From Pseudomonadota bacterium (GTDB lineage: Bacteria; Pseudomonadota; Alphaproteobacteria; Sphingomonadales; Sphingomonadaceae): a DNA stretch of 64,000 nucleotides. The position numbers and the translations under genes are program-made. Location of the stretch: positions 81,978 to 145,977 of the forward strand of contig JAKPAG010000124.1 of the NCBI GenBank assembly GCA_029779535.1. Reading direction: 5' to 3'. The notes beneath the pieces are model-generated. The model saw only the letters and a program-made list of their open reading frames with translations, did no database searches and was not told where the DNA came from. Shown one piece after another: positions 24,777 to 32,855 of this stretch (the first letter of the stretch is position 1; every line of letters begins with the position of its first letter).

Positions 24777-26537
24777 ATGACTGACGCCGCCGACATGGTG
24801 ACGACTGCTGTGGACCAATTGGTCCCGACCCCCAATTTCGATGAGCTGCCGCGCCGCTTTTCCGATTTTGCCACTTTCGGCGAAGCGCTGGACTATGCCG
24901 CGCGAGGGCAGCGGGGGATGAATTTCCACGATCCGCGCGGCAATCTCGCGCGGGCCTATCCGTTCAGCGAGCTGCGCCTGGACGCGCTGGCCATGGCCCG
25001 CCGCCTGGTCGCCCACGGCATCGCCAAGGGTGACCGCGTCGCGCTGGTCGCCGAAACCGGGCCGGAATTTGCCGCGCTGTTCTGCGGCGCGGTCTATGCC
25101 GGGGCCTGGCCGGTGCCGCTGCCGCTGCCGACCAGCTTCGGCGGCAAGGACAGCTATATCGACCAGCTGGCCGTGCAGCTGCAAAGCAGCGATCCCAAGG
25201 TGCTGTTCTATCCCGCCGAAATCGCGGAAATGGCCGGTGCCGCCGCGGCACGCCAGGGCTGCGAGGGGATCACCTGGCAGGACTTCGCGCAGACTGAACC
25301 GGCCGATTGCGCCCTGCCCGAATCCAGCCCGGACGACATCTGCTACCTGCAGTATTCGAGCGGTTCGACCCGCTTTCCGCACGGCGTGGCGGTGACCCAT
25401 GCGAGCCTGCTCAACAACCTGGCCGGCCACGGCGAAGGGATGGAATTGCAGCAGCTGGACCGCTGTATCAGCTGGCTGCCGTGGTATCACGACATGGGGC
25501 TGGTCGGCTGCTTCCTGTCGGTAATCGCCAACCAGATCTCGGTCGATTACCTCAAGACCGAGGATTTCGCCCGCCGCCCGCTCGCCTGGCTCGACCTGAT
25601 CAGCCGCAATCCGGGCAATTCGATCTCGTACTCGCCCACCTTCGGCTATGACATCTGCGCGCGCCGCATTTCCAGCCAAAGCCACGTGGCCGACCGGTTC
25701 GACCTGTCGCGCTGGCGGATCGCCGGCAACGGCGCCGACATGATCCGCCCCGACGTGATGCAGGGCTTCGTCAATGCCTTTGCCGAAGCCGGGTTCAAGG
25801 CGCAGGCGTTCCTGCCCAGCTACGGCCTGGCCGAAGCGACCCTGGCGGTCACCCTGATGCCGCCGGGCGAAGGAATCCGCGTCGAACTGGTCGAGGAAGA
25901 ACGTCTGTCGGGCACCCCGCGCGACCTGTCGCGCCCGGCCCGCTACCGCGCGATCGTCAACTGCGGCAAGGCGGTCAAGGACATGGCGCTGGAAATCCGC
26001 GGCGAAGGCGGTGAAGTGCTGCCCGATCATCACATCGGCAAGGTATGGTGCAAGGGGCCGTCGGTGATGGTCGGCTATTTCCGCGATCCCGAAGCGACCG
26101 ATGCCTGCCTGGTCGATGGCTGGCTGGACACCGGCGACATGGGCTACATGGTTGATGGCTACCTGTTCATCGTCGGCCGCGCCAAGGACATGATCATCAT
26201 CAACGGCAAGAACCACTGGCCCCAGGACATCGAATGGGCCGTGGAACAACTGCCGGGGTTCAACCACGGCGATATCGCTGCCTTCTCGATCGAGACCGAG
26301 AACGGCGAGGAAGCGCCCGCCGTGCTGGTCCACTGCCGCGTCTCCGATCCCACCGCGCGGATCGAACTGCGCGACATGATCCGCGACAAGGTGCGCTCGA
26401 TCACGGGCATGAACTGCGTGGTCGAACTGGTTCCGCCGCGCACCCTGCCGCGCACCAGCTCTGGCAAACTGAGCCGCGCCAAGGCCAAGAAGATGTTCCT
26501 CTCGGGCGAGATCGAACCGCTCAAGCTGGCCGCCTGA
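24777..26537 (+). CDS. Fatty acyl-AMP ligase (FAAL)
   Basis: A 586-residue adenylate-forming enzyme. The phosphate-binding loop reads YSSGSTRFPHGV (about residues 197-208), the TR-P form typical of fatty acyl-AMP ligases rather than the TG-PK form of acyl-CoA synthetases. Other motifs are SWLPWYHDMGLVG, SYGLAEATLAVT, WLDTGDMGYMVDGYLFIVGRAKD and the C-terminal lysine in RTSSGKLSRAK-type sequence. FAALs activate a fatty acid as acyl-AMP and hand it to an acyl carrier protein. In sphingomonads and Caulobacter such enzymes serve sphingolipid or other lipid synthesis, but no carrier protein or palmitoyltransferase gene is adjacent here. A strong terminator follows. Confidence 0.85.
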   Translation: MTDAADMVTTAVDQLVPTPNFDELPRRFSDFATFGEALDYAARGQRGMNFHDPRGNLARAYPFSELRLDALAMARRLVAHGIAKGDRVALVAETGPEFAALFCGAVYAGAWPVPLPLPTSFGGKDSYIDQLAVQLQSSDPKVLFYPAEIAEMAGAAAARQGCEGITWQDFAQTEPADCALPESSPDDICYLQYSSGSTRFPHGVAVTHASLLNNLAGHGEGMELQQLDRCISWLPWYHDMGLVGCFLSVIANQISVDYLKTEDFARRPLAWLDLISRNPGNSISYSPTFGYDICARRISSQSHVADRFDLSRWRIAGNGADMIRPDVMQGFVNAFAEAGFKAQAFLPSYGLAEATLAVTLMPPGEGIRVELVEEERLSGTPRDLSRPARYRAIVNCGKAVKDMALEIRGEGGEVLPDHHIGKVWCKGPSVMVGYFRDPEATDACLVDGWLDTGDMGYMVDGYLFIVGRAKDMIIINGKNHWPQDIEWAVEQLPGFNHGDIAAFSIETENGEEAPAVLVHCRVSDPTARIELRDMIRDKVRSITGMNCVVELVPPRTLPRTSSGKLSRAKAKKMFLSGEIEPLKLAA

Positions 26538-26560
26538 ACCGCGCCGACCCGTTGAAACTG

Positions 26561-26594
26561 GCGTCCCGGTCACCCACGGCGGTGGCCGGGACGC
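26561..26594 (+). terminator. Terminator of the fatty acyl-AMP ligase gene
   Basis: A 14-bp stem with one G-U wobble (GCGTCCCGGTCACC / GGTGGCCGGGACGC) and a 6-base loop begins 23 bases after the stop codon and is followed by TTTGCC and, 13 bases on, CTTTT. The 132 bases from here to the TelA gene are gene-free and should hold its promoter (for example TTGAAC at 26666). Confidence 0.7.
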
Positions 26595-26726
26595 TTTGCC
26601 TGGGCCTTTTCATCGGCTTGCGCAGCATCACGCTTGCGGCCCCTGTCTTATTTCGATAACACAGCTTGAACTCGATCGGGTCGCACACAACATATCCGCT
26701 CGGGAAGAAAGTACGGAATAGACGCC

Positions 26727-27932
26727 ATGGCCAATACGCCTGATCAGACTGCCGCGCCCGCCATCACCCTGACCCCGCCCGAACCGGTGCCGGTGATCGC
26801 GCCTGAACAGGCCGTGGGGCTGGTGCCCGTATCGGACGAAAACAAGTCCAGGTTGCAGACCAAGGTCGACGCCTTCGTCAACGAACTGGTCGCGCAGGAC
26901 GCCAATTCGCCCGAATTCGGCAAGCGGGTCGATCAGCTGACCAACATGGGCCGCAAGGAAATCGCCGCGGCCGCCGCGATGTCGAACCGCTTTCTCGACC
27001 GGCCGGTGCGGGCGATGGACAAGGATTCGGGCGTTGGCGCCAACCTGGCGGAACTGCGCAAGGTGGTGGAGGAACTGGACCCCGGCAAGAAGGGCCAGCT
27101 ATCGACCGGGCGCAAGATCCTCGGCTTCATCCCGTTCGGCAACTCGGTGAAGCGCTATTTCCAGTCCTATGAAAGCGCGCAGGGACACATCCAGGGCATC
27201 CTCGGCCACCTCGCCTCGGGCAAGGACGAGCTGCTGATGGACAACGCCGCGATCGACGTGGAACGCCAGAAGCTGTGGGAAGCCATGGGCAACCTGGAGC
27301 AGATGATCCACATCAGCCGCACGCTGGATACCAAGCTGGAAGACAAGGCGAACGAGCTGGACGCGACCGACCCGGCCAAGGCCAAGGCGATCCGCGAAAG
27401 CGCGCTGTTCTATGTCCGCCAGCGCACCCAGGACCTGCTGACGCAGATGGCGGTGACCGTGCAGGGTTACCTGGCGCTGGACCTGGTCAAGAAGAACAAC
27501 GTCGAACTGGTCAAGGGCGTGGACCGCGCCAGCACCACCACCGTGGGCGCGCTGCGCACCGCGGTGACCGTGGCCCAGGCGATGTACAACCAGCGCCTGG
27601 TGCTGAGCCAGATCACTGCTCTGAACGACACCACCGCCGGGCTGATCGATTCCACCAGCCAGCTGCTGCGCGACCAGACCGGCAAGATCCACGAACAGGC
27701 CGCATCCAGCACGATCCCCGTGGAAACGCTGCAGCGCGCCTTCCAGAATATCTACGACACGATGGACAACATCGACACGTTCAAGGTCAAGGCGCTGGAC
27801 AGCATGAAGCAGACGGTAACCACGCTGACCGCCGAGGTGGAAAAGTCGCGCGGCTATATCGCCCGCGCCGAAGGCGCCGCCCAGGCAGCCAAGGCCGGCG
27901 ATGCCCCCAGCCTGCTGAGCCTGGAGGGCTGA
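26727..27932 (+). CDS. TelA/KlaA-family toxic anion resistance protein
   Basis: A 401-residue, mostly helical cytoplasmic protein of the TelA family (YaaN in Bacillus). Recognisable segments are MSNRFLDRPVRAMD, the FIPFGNSVKRYFQSYESAQGHI region, ELLMDNAAIDVERQKLWEAM and the long helices through LLTQMAVTVQGYLALDLVKKNN. The family is named for plasmid tellurite resistance, but chromosomal members also affect tolerance to cell-wall antibiotics; the mechanism is unknown. It is followed at 7 bases by an XpaC-like gene, as yaaN and xpaC are paired in Bacillus, and then a third small gene. Confidence 0.88.
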   Translation: MANTPDQTAAPAITLTPPEPVPVIAPEQAVGLVPVSDENKSRLQTKVDAFVNELVAQDANSPEFGKRVDQLTNMGRKEIAAAAAMSNRFLDRPVRAMDKDSGVGANLAELRKVVEELDPGKKGQLSTGRKILGFIPFGNSVKRYFQSYESAQGHIQGILGHLASGKDELLMDNAAIDVERQKLWEAMGNLEQMIHISRTLDTKLEDKANELDATDPAKAKAIRESALFYVRQRTQDLLTQMAVTVQGYLALDLVKKNNVELVKGVDRASTTTVGALRTAVTVAQAMYNQRLVLSQITALNDTTAGLIDSTSQLLRDQTGKIHEQAASSTIPVETLQRAFQNIYDTMDNIDTFKVKALDSMKQTVTTLTAEVEKSRGYIARAEGAAQAAKAGDAPSLLSLEG

Positions 27933-27939
27933 CCCCCGC

Positions 27940-28683
27940 ATGGCCGGCGAAGCCAACCAGTCTGACCTGATCCTGCAGCAGGCGCGCCAGTCGCTGTCCA
28001 ACCAGCGCGCCGGCGGGCGCCGCGCGGGTTCGATCGGCCGCCGCTCGGCCGCGCTCAAGCGGGAACATGCCTTCCGCAAGCTGGTGCGGGTGCTGCTGGC
28101 GGTGGCGGGCGTGATCTTTGCCGCAATGGTCGCCGGACTGGTGCTCGACGGGATCGGCTGGACCGGCGTGATCGTGACCATGCTGGCGATTGTGGTCGCG
28201 GCGGGGGTGTTCTCCTCCTTCCCCAGGCTGAAAGTGCCGACGCTTGAATCGCTGGGCCAGGGCGATACCCGCTCGCTGGTCGGGCGGACCGAGATGTGGC
28301 TGGAAAGCCAGCGCCCGGCGCTCCCCGCTCCGGCGGTGCAGCTGGTCGACCAGATCGGGCTGCAGCTGGACGCGCTGGGTCAGCAACTGGACGGGCTGGA
28401 CGAGGCCGCACCCGCCGCACGCGAAGTGCGCAAGCTAGTGGGCGAGCACCTGCCCGGCCTGGTTTCCACCTATACCAGCATCCCGCGCCACCTGCGCGGC
28501 GAGGCCAGCGGCGGCGCCACGCCGGATCAGCGGCTGACCGAAAGCCTGGGCAAGATCAGCGGCGAAATTGACAGCGTCACCCGCCAGCTGGCCAGCGGGG
28601 CGATCGACAACCTGGCGATCCAGACCCGCTACCTCGATTACAAGTACGGCAGCGCGCTGGACGACGCGGCCAAGGTGGACTGA
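27940..28683 (+). CDS. XpaC-like membrane protein
   Basis: A 247-residue protein: a basic N-terminus, two adjoining membrane helices at about residues 48-90 (LVRVLLAVAGVIFAAMVAGL and GVIVTMLAIVVAAGVFS), then a helical cytoplasmic domain. Its size, layout and place next to a TelA-family gene match XpaC, once described as a 5-bromo-4-chloroindolyl phosphate hydrolysis protein. That description is unproven as an enzyme, and the sequence similarity was judged by eye. The ribosome binding site GGAGGG is in the end of the TelA gene. Confidence 0.65.
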   Translation: MAGEANQSDLILQQARQSLSNQRAGGRRAGSIGRRSAALKREHAFRKLVRVLLAVAGVIFAAMVAGLVLDGIGWTGVIVTMLAIVVAAGVFSSFPRLKVPTLESLGQGDTRSLVGRTEMWLESQRPALPAPAVQLVDQIGLQLDALGQQLDGLDEAAPAAREVRKLVGEHLPGLVSTYTSIPRHLRGEASGGATPDQRLTESLGKISGEIDSVTRQLASGAIDNLAIQTRYLDYKYGSALDDAAKVD

Positions 28684-28687
28684 CCCG

Positions 28688-28987
28688 ATGGAACTGACAT
28701 TTCCCCACAGCCTCGGCCGCGAGGAAGCCTGCCGCCGCCTGCGCGAGCATGAGGCCGAGATTGCCAATATTGCCCCCGGCATGGCCGAAGTGACCACCCA
28801 TTGGCCCAGCGCCGAGCGGCTGGAACTGCAGGTTTCGGCGATGGGCAAACAGATCACCGGCGCGGTCGAGATCGGCGAAAGCAGCGTCAGCTTCAATTTC
28901 GACCTTCCTGCCGCGCTGTCGTTTGCCGCACCGATGATCAAGGCGGCGCTGGAACCCAAGGCGAGGAAGCTGCTGGGCCCGGCCTGA
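28688..28987 (+). CDS. Polyhydroxyalkanoic acid system family protein
   Basis: A 99-residue protein with the pattern of the PHA_gran_rgn family: an N-terminal HSLGREEACRRLREHEAEI helix and a C-terminal beta sheet (VEIGESSVSFNFDLPAALSF). It starts 4 bases after the XpaC-like gene. Family members are found near polyhydroxyalkanoate granule genes, but no phaC, phaP or phaR is in this window, so a link to storage granules is not supported here. Confidence 0.75.
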   Translation: MELTFPHSLGREEACRRLREHEAEIANIAPGMAEVTTHWPSAERLELQVSAMGKQITGAVEIGESSVSFNFDLPAALSFAAPMIKAALEPKARKLLGPA

Positions 28988-28996
28988 GGGCTGGCG

Positions 28997-29437
28997 CTAA
29001 AGCTCGCGCTCAAGCTCCAGATAGCCGCGCGGGATGCGCAGCTGCGCGGCGGCAACTCGGGTCTCGGCCAGAAACAGCAGCAGCGCCACCATCATCAGCG
29101 CCAGCGCCACCAGGAAGAAGCCCGCTGCCACCAGGGGCAGCTTGAACCCGGCAACCTCGTCCAGGAACAGCACGGCCACTGTCGTCCCGATGGCCAGGCC
29201 CGACAGCACCAGCAGGAAGATCGCGCGGGTGATCAGGTGGATGCGACGCGCAATCGCCCGCATTTCACGCACCACCTCGTCATGCTCCGGCCCTTTCGTC
29301 TCGACGTGGCGTTCCTGCAACTGGCGCGACCGGTCAACGATCCGGCCAAGGCGGGTGGACAGCAGGTTCATGATGTTGCCGATCGCCACCAGGACGAACA
29401 CCGGAGCAAGCGCGAGCTGGATGGTCTGGGCGATCAT
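28997..29437 (-). CDS. DUF2721 membrane protein
   Basis: A 146-residue protein with three membrane helices (about residues 5-26, 69-90, 97-121) and a charged cytoplasmic segment between the first two (RLGRIVDRSRQLQERHVE). This matches DUF2721, a family of unknown function common in proteobacteria. The ATG at 29437 is used; eight codons of upstream in-frame sequence have no conserved character. It converges on the PHA-family gene with a 9-base gap and is divergent from the lipocalin gene. Confidence 0.8.
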   Translation of the reverse strand: MIAQTIQLALAPVFVLVAIGNIMNLLSTRLGRIVDRSRQLQERHVETKGPEHDEVVREMRAIARRIHLITRAIFLLVLSGLAIGTTVAVLFLDEVAGFKLPLVAAGFFLVALALMMVALLLFLAETRVAAAQLRIPRGYLELEREL

Positions 29438-29509
29438 GCCCTTTGGTCTAGGCTCCAAGCGGGAACACTTTCAAGTATAACCGGTCGAAATCCAACGTCG
29501 GAGTTTACC

Positions 29510-30061
29510 ATGCTGCCACCCACCGTCCGTCCTATCCTGATCGCGATTTTCGCGGGCGTTCTGCTGCAAGGCTGCGCGGCGCTGGGGCCAAAGCACCCGG
29601 TCGGCAACGCGGCGGTGCCGCAGCCGGCCAAGGCGGTCGAGCTCGATCGCTACCTGGGCCGCTGGTACGAAATGGCGCGCTACGAACAGAGCTTCCAGAA
29701 GGACTGCGAAGGGGTGACGGCCGACTATGCCCGGCGCGAAGACGGCAAGATCAGCGTACTCAACGCCTGCCGCAAGCCCGATGGGCGCACCACCCAGGCC
29801 AAGGGCAAGGCCAAGGTGGTCGACACAGTGACTGGCGCGAAGCTGAAGGTCAGCTTCTTTGGCCCGTTCTATGGCGATTACTGGGTGCTGGACCGGGCGG
29901 ACGATTACAGCTGGTCGATCGTCGGCGAACCGTCAGGCCGCTACCTGTGGCTGCTGACGCGCGAGGCGGTGCCGGCCGCCGCCACGCGCGATGCGATCAT
30001 CGCGCGGGCCAAGGCGCTGGGCTATGATACCTCGATGCTGCGGATCACGCAGCAGCCCTGA
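29510..30061 (+). CDS. Lipocalin family lipoprotein (Blc-like)
   Basis: A 183-residue protein with a lipoprotein signal (LIAIFAGVLLQGC, cysteine at 22) and a bacterial lipocalin beta-barrel. The first structurally conserved motif is YLGRWYEMARYEQSFQKDCEGVTADY, followed by VSFFGPFYGDYWVLDRADDYSWSIVGEPSGRYLWLL and the third motif with the conserved arginine. Blc-type lipocalins in the outer membrane bind lysophospholipids or fatty acids. The ATG at 29510 has GGAG at 7 bases. It converges on acs. Confidence 0.9.
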   Translation: MLPPTVRPILIAIFAGVLLQGCAALGPKHPVGNAAVPQPAKAVELDRYLGRWYEMARYEQSFQKDCEGVTADYARREDGKISVLNACRKPDGRTTQAKGKAKVVDTVTGAKLKVSFFGPFYGDYWVLDRADDYSWSIVGEPSGRYLWLLTREAVPAAATRDAIIARAKALGYDTSMLRITQQP

Positions 30062-30062
30062 T

Positions 30063-30084
30063 CCAGCGGGTCAGCGCCCGCTGG
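30063..30084. terminator. Hairpin between lipocalin gene and acs, bidirectional terminator candidate
   Basis: A perfect 8-bp stem CCAGCGGG / CCCGCTGG with a TCAGCG loop lies between the convergent genes. Its loop and right arm include the acs stop codon (30073-30071). There is no T-run, so efficiency is uncertain. Confidence 0.5.
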
Positions 30085-31999
30085 TCAGCAGCACATCGAC
30101 CACACCGGGATCCGCCAGCGTGCTGGTATCGCCCAGGTTCGACACATCGCCTTCCGCGATCTTGCGCAGGATGCGGCGCATGATCTTGCCCGACCGGGTC
30201 TTGGGCAGGCCCGGGGCGAAATGGATCACGTCGGGCGTGGCGATCGGACCGATTTCGTGGCGGACCCACTGCACCAGTTCCTTGCGGACGTCCTCGCTCG
30301 GCTCCTCGCCCGCGTTCAGCGTGACATAGGCATAGATGCCCTGCCCCTTGATCTCGTGCGGCATCCCGACCACCGCGGCTTCGGCAACCTTGGCATGGGC
30401 GACCAGCGCGCTTTCGACCTCGGCCGTGCCCATGCGGTGGCCCGACACGTTGATCACGTCATCGACGCGGCCGGTGATCCAGTAATAGCCATCCGCGTCG
30501 CGCTTGCACCCGTCGCCGGTGAAATACTTGCCGCGATAGGTGGTGAAATAGGTCTGGAAGAAGCGTTCGTGATCGCCCCAGACGGTGCGCATCTGCCCCG
30601 GCCAGCTTTGCGTGATGCACAGGTTGCCTTCGGTCGCCCCTTCCAGCACGTTGCCATCGCCATCGACGATCTGCGGCACCACCCCGAACATCGGGAAGCT
30701 GGCCGCGCCGGGCTTCAGCGCATGGGCGCCGGGCAGCGGGGTCATCATGCAGGCGCCGGTTTCGGTCTGCCAATAGGTATCGACGATCGGGCAGCGTTCA
30801 TCGCCGACCACGCGCCAGTACCATTCCCAGGCTTCGGGGTTGATCGGCTCACCCACGCTGCCCAGCAGGCGCAGGCTCTTGCGGCTGGTCTTCTTGACCC
30901 ATTCGTCGCCCTCGCGCATCAGCGCGCGCAGCGCGGTGGGCGCGCCATAGAAGATCTCGACGTTGTGGCGATCGACGATTTCCCAGAACCGGCTGTGGGT
31001 GGGATAATTCGGCACGCCTTCGAACATCACCGTGGTCGCCCCGTTGGCGAGCGGACCGTAAACGACATAGGAGTGGCCCGTGACCCAGCCGATGTCGGCC
31101 GCGCACCAGTAGATTTCGCCGGGGCGGTAATCGAACACGTACTGGTGGGTCATCGCCGCCCAGGTCAGGTAACCGCCGGTGGTGTGCAGCACGCCCTTGG
31201 GCTTGCCGGTGGAACCCGAGGTGTAGAGAATGAACAGCGGGTCTTCCGCGCCCATTTCCTCGTAAGGGCAATCGTCGCTCACGCTGTCGCGCAGCTCGTG
31301 CCACCAGTGGTCGCGGCCCGGCTCCATCGTCACCGGGTTCGACACGTGGCGCACGGTCAGCACCGCCTTGACCGAAGGGCAATGCCCCAGCGCTTCATCG
31401 ACATTGGCCTTCAGGGGCACCTGCTTGCCGCCGCGCATCCCGGCATCGGCGGTGATCACCAGGTTGCTGTCGCAATCCTGGATGCGCCCGGCCAGGGCTT
31501 CGGGGCTGAAGCCGCCGAACACGATCGAATGGATCGCGCCGATCCGCGTGCAGGCCAGCATGGCCACCGCCGCTTCGGGGATCATCGGCATGTAGATGGT
31601 GATCCGGTCGCCCTTCTTCGCGCCAAGCTGCTTCAGCGCATTGGCCATCTTGCACACTTCGCCGTGCAACTGGCGATAGGTCAGCCGGCGCTGGTGTTCG
31701 CTGTCGTCCCCTTCCCAGATGATCGCCACGCTGTCGCCGCGTTCCGCCAGGTGCCGGTCAAGGCAATTGGCCGACACGTTGAGCGTGCCATCGGAAAACC
31801 ATTCAATCCCGAAGTCCGCCTCGTCATAGGAGCACTGGCTGAGCTTGGTCCACGGCTTGATCCAGTCGAGCCGGGCCGTCTCCTCGCGCCAGAACTGCTC
31901 CGGCGTTTCCAGCGCGGCGCGATACTTGCGGGCATAGACATCGGCGTTGATCAAGGCACGCTGGGCCCATTCGGCAGGGACGGGATGGGTGGTGGCCAT
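30071..31999 (-). CDS. acs: Acetyl-CoA synthetase
   Basis: A 642-residue AMP-forming acetate-CoA ligase of normal length. It has the N-terminal extension ([20 protein letters not shown]), the adenylation loop [15 protein letters not shown], the acetate-pocket region and [14 protein letters not shown] motif, and the C-terminal catalytic-lysine loop [14 protein letters not shown], whose lysine is the usual acetylation target. It makes acetyl-CoA from acetate for growth on acetate or products of beta-oxidation. The ATG at 31999 is preceded by GGAGAG at 6 bases. Confidence 0.96.
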   Translation of the reverse strand: MATTHPVPAEWAQRALINADVYARKYRAALETPEQFWREETARLDWIKPWTKLSQCSYDEADFGIEWFSDGTLNVSANCLDRHLAERGDSVAIIWEGDDSEHQRRLTYRQLHGEVCKMANALKQLGAKKGDRITIYMPMIPEAAVAMLACTRIGAIHSIVFGGFSPEALAGRIQDCDSNLVITADAGMRGGKQVPLKANVDEALGHCPSVKAVLTVRHVSNPVTMEPGRDHWWHELRDSVSDDCPYEEMGAEDPLFILYTSGSTGKPKGVLHTTGGYLTWAAMTHQYVFDYRPGEIYWCAADIGWVTGHSYVVYGPLANGATTVMFEGVPNYPTHSRFWEIVDRHNVEIFYGAPTALRALMREGDEWVKKTSRKSLRLLGSVGEPINPEAWEWYWRVVGDERCPIVDTYWQTETGACMMTPLPGAHALKPGAASFPMFGVVPQIVDGDGNVLEGATEGNLCITQSWPGQMRTVWGDHERFFQTYFTTYRGKYFTGDGCKRDADGYYWITGRVDDVINVSGHRMGTAEVESALVAHAKVAEAAVVGMPHEIKGQGIYAYVTLNAGEEPSEDVRKELVQWVRHEIGPIATPDVIHFAPGLPKTRSGKIMRRILRKIAEGDVSNLGDTSTLADPGVVDVLLTSGR

Positions 32000-32124
32000 T
32001 GCTCTCTCCAGCAAGATTCGGGTTTGATCGCAGGTAGGAGGCGGCAGGCGCGCGCGTCAATGCCGCGCGAGGCGGAAAGCCGCCGTGTGTCTCGATTGGG
32101 AGACGCGTGAAGGCACGCGCAGGG

Positions 32125-32850
32125 TCAGAAAAAGAACTTCTGCTGCCAATAGAAGGTCGCGGTCACCGGTTCGCCCGCCGCATTGGTCGCCGGCTTGAAG
32201 CGCAGCCGCTCCATCGCCAGCCGGCAGGCGGCGGCATCGGTATCGGGCAACCCGCTCGACTTGTAGATGCGGCAGGCGGTGGCCCGGCCCGATGGGGCAA
32301 CGGTCAGCGCCAGGATCACCGCCTTGCCGATCCGTTGCTCGCGCCCGCCGGGGGGAACGGGAAAGTCGCGCGCGTTGTTGATCTGGCCGCCAATATGCTG
32401 AACCTTGCTGGCCGCACCGCCGCCCGCGCCATTGCCGCTGCCGCCTGCGCCGGGACCGCTGCCGGTTCCGCCCGCGCCGGTCCCGACCCCGGCCTGGGCG
32501 GCCCCGCTGTTGTTCGCAGCCCCCGAAGCGGCCGCGCGCGGGGCACGCGCCTTGGCCAGTTCGACCTTCGGCTTGGCCGCGTTCACTTCGCGCGCCACTG
32601 CCTTTCTGCCGGCATCGCCAGCCGCCCCGGCCTTGTCCGGCGCCTTGGGCGGTTCGGGCGGCGGCGGCGCGGTGATGGTGACGGTAAAGGTGGAGACGAC
32701 GGTTTCGACCGCCTTGGTCGCGAAATCGGGCGCGAAGGCGCGGATCAGGCCCAGCACCACGATGACATGAAACAGCACGACCAGCACGGCAACGCCCACC
32801 CTGGTGCGCGGCGAACTGTCCGGTTCGGCCGCGCCTTCATGCTGGTCCAT
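32125..32850 (-). CDS. TonB-like energy transducer protein
   Basis: A 241-residue protein with an N-terminal membrane helix (about residues 18-40), a periplasmic Pro-rich and Gly/Ala-rich linker with a long GTGAGGTGSGPGAGG-type stretch, and a C-terminal TonB domain (RIGKAVILALTVAPSGRATACRIYKSSGLPDTDAAACRLAMERLRFKPATN). TonB couples the proton motive force to outer-membrane receptors. No ExbB/ExbD genes are adjacent. It starts 5 bases after the beta-CASP RNase gene on the same strand. Confidence 0.8.
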   Translation of the reverse strand: MDQHEGAAEPDSSPRTRVGVAVLVVLFHVIVVLGLIRAFAPDFATKAVETVVSTFTVTITAPPPPEPPKAPDKAGAAGDAGRKAVAREVNAAKPKVELAKARAPRAAASGAANNSGAAQAGVGTGAGGTGSGPGAGGSGNGAGGGAASKVQHIGGQINNARDFPVPPGGREQRIGKAVILALTVAPSGRATACRIYKSSGLPDTDAAACRLAMERLRFKPATNAAGEPVTATFYWQQKFFF

Positions 32851-32855
32851 CGCCG

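Noticed and set aside
24633..26573. A 646-codon minus-strand open frame
   Set aside because: It is the antisense shadow of the fatty acyl-AMP ligase, with GC-rich composition and no domain pattern.
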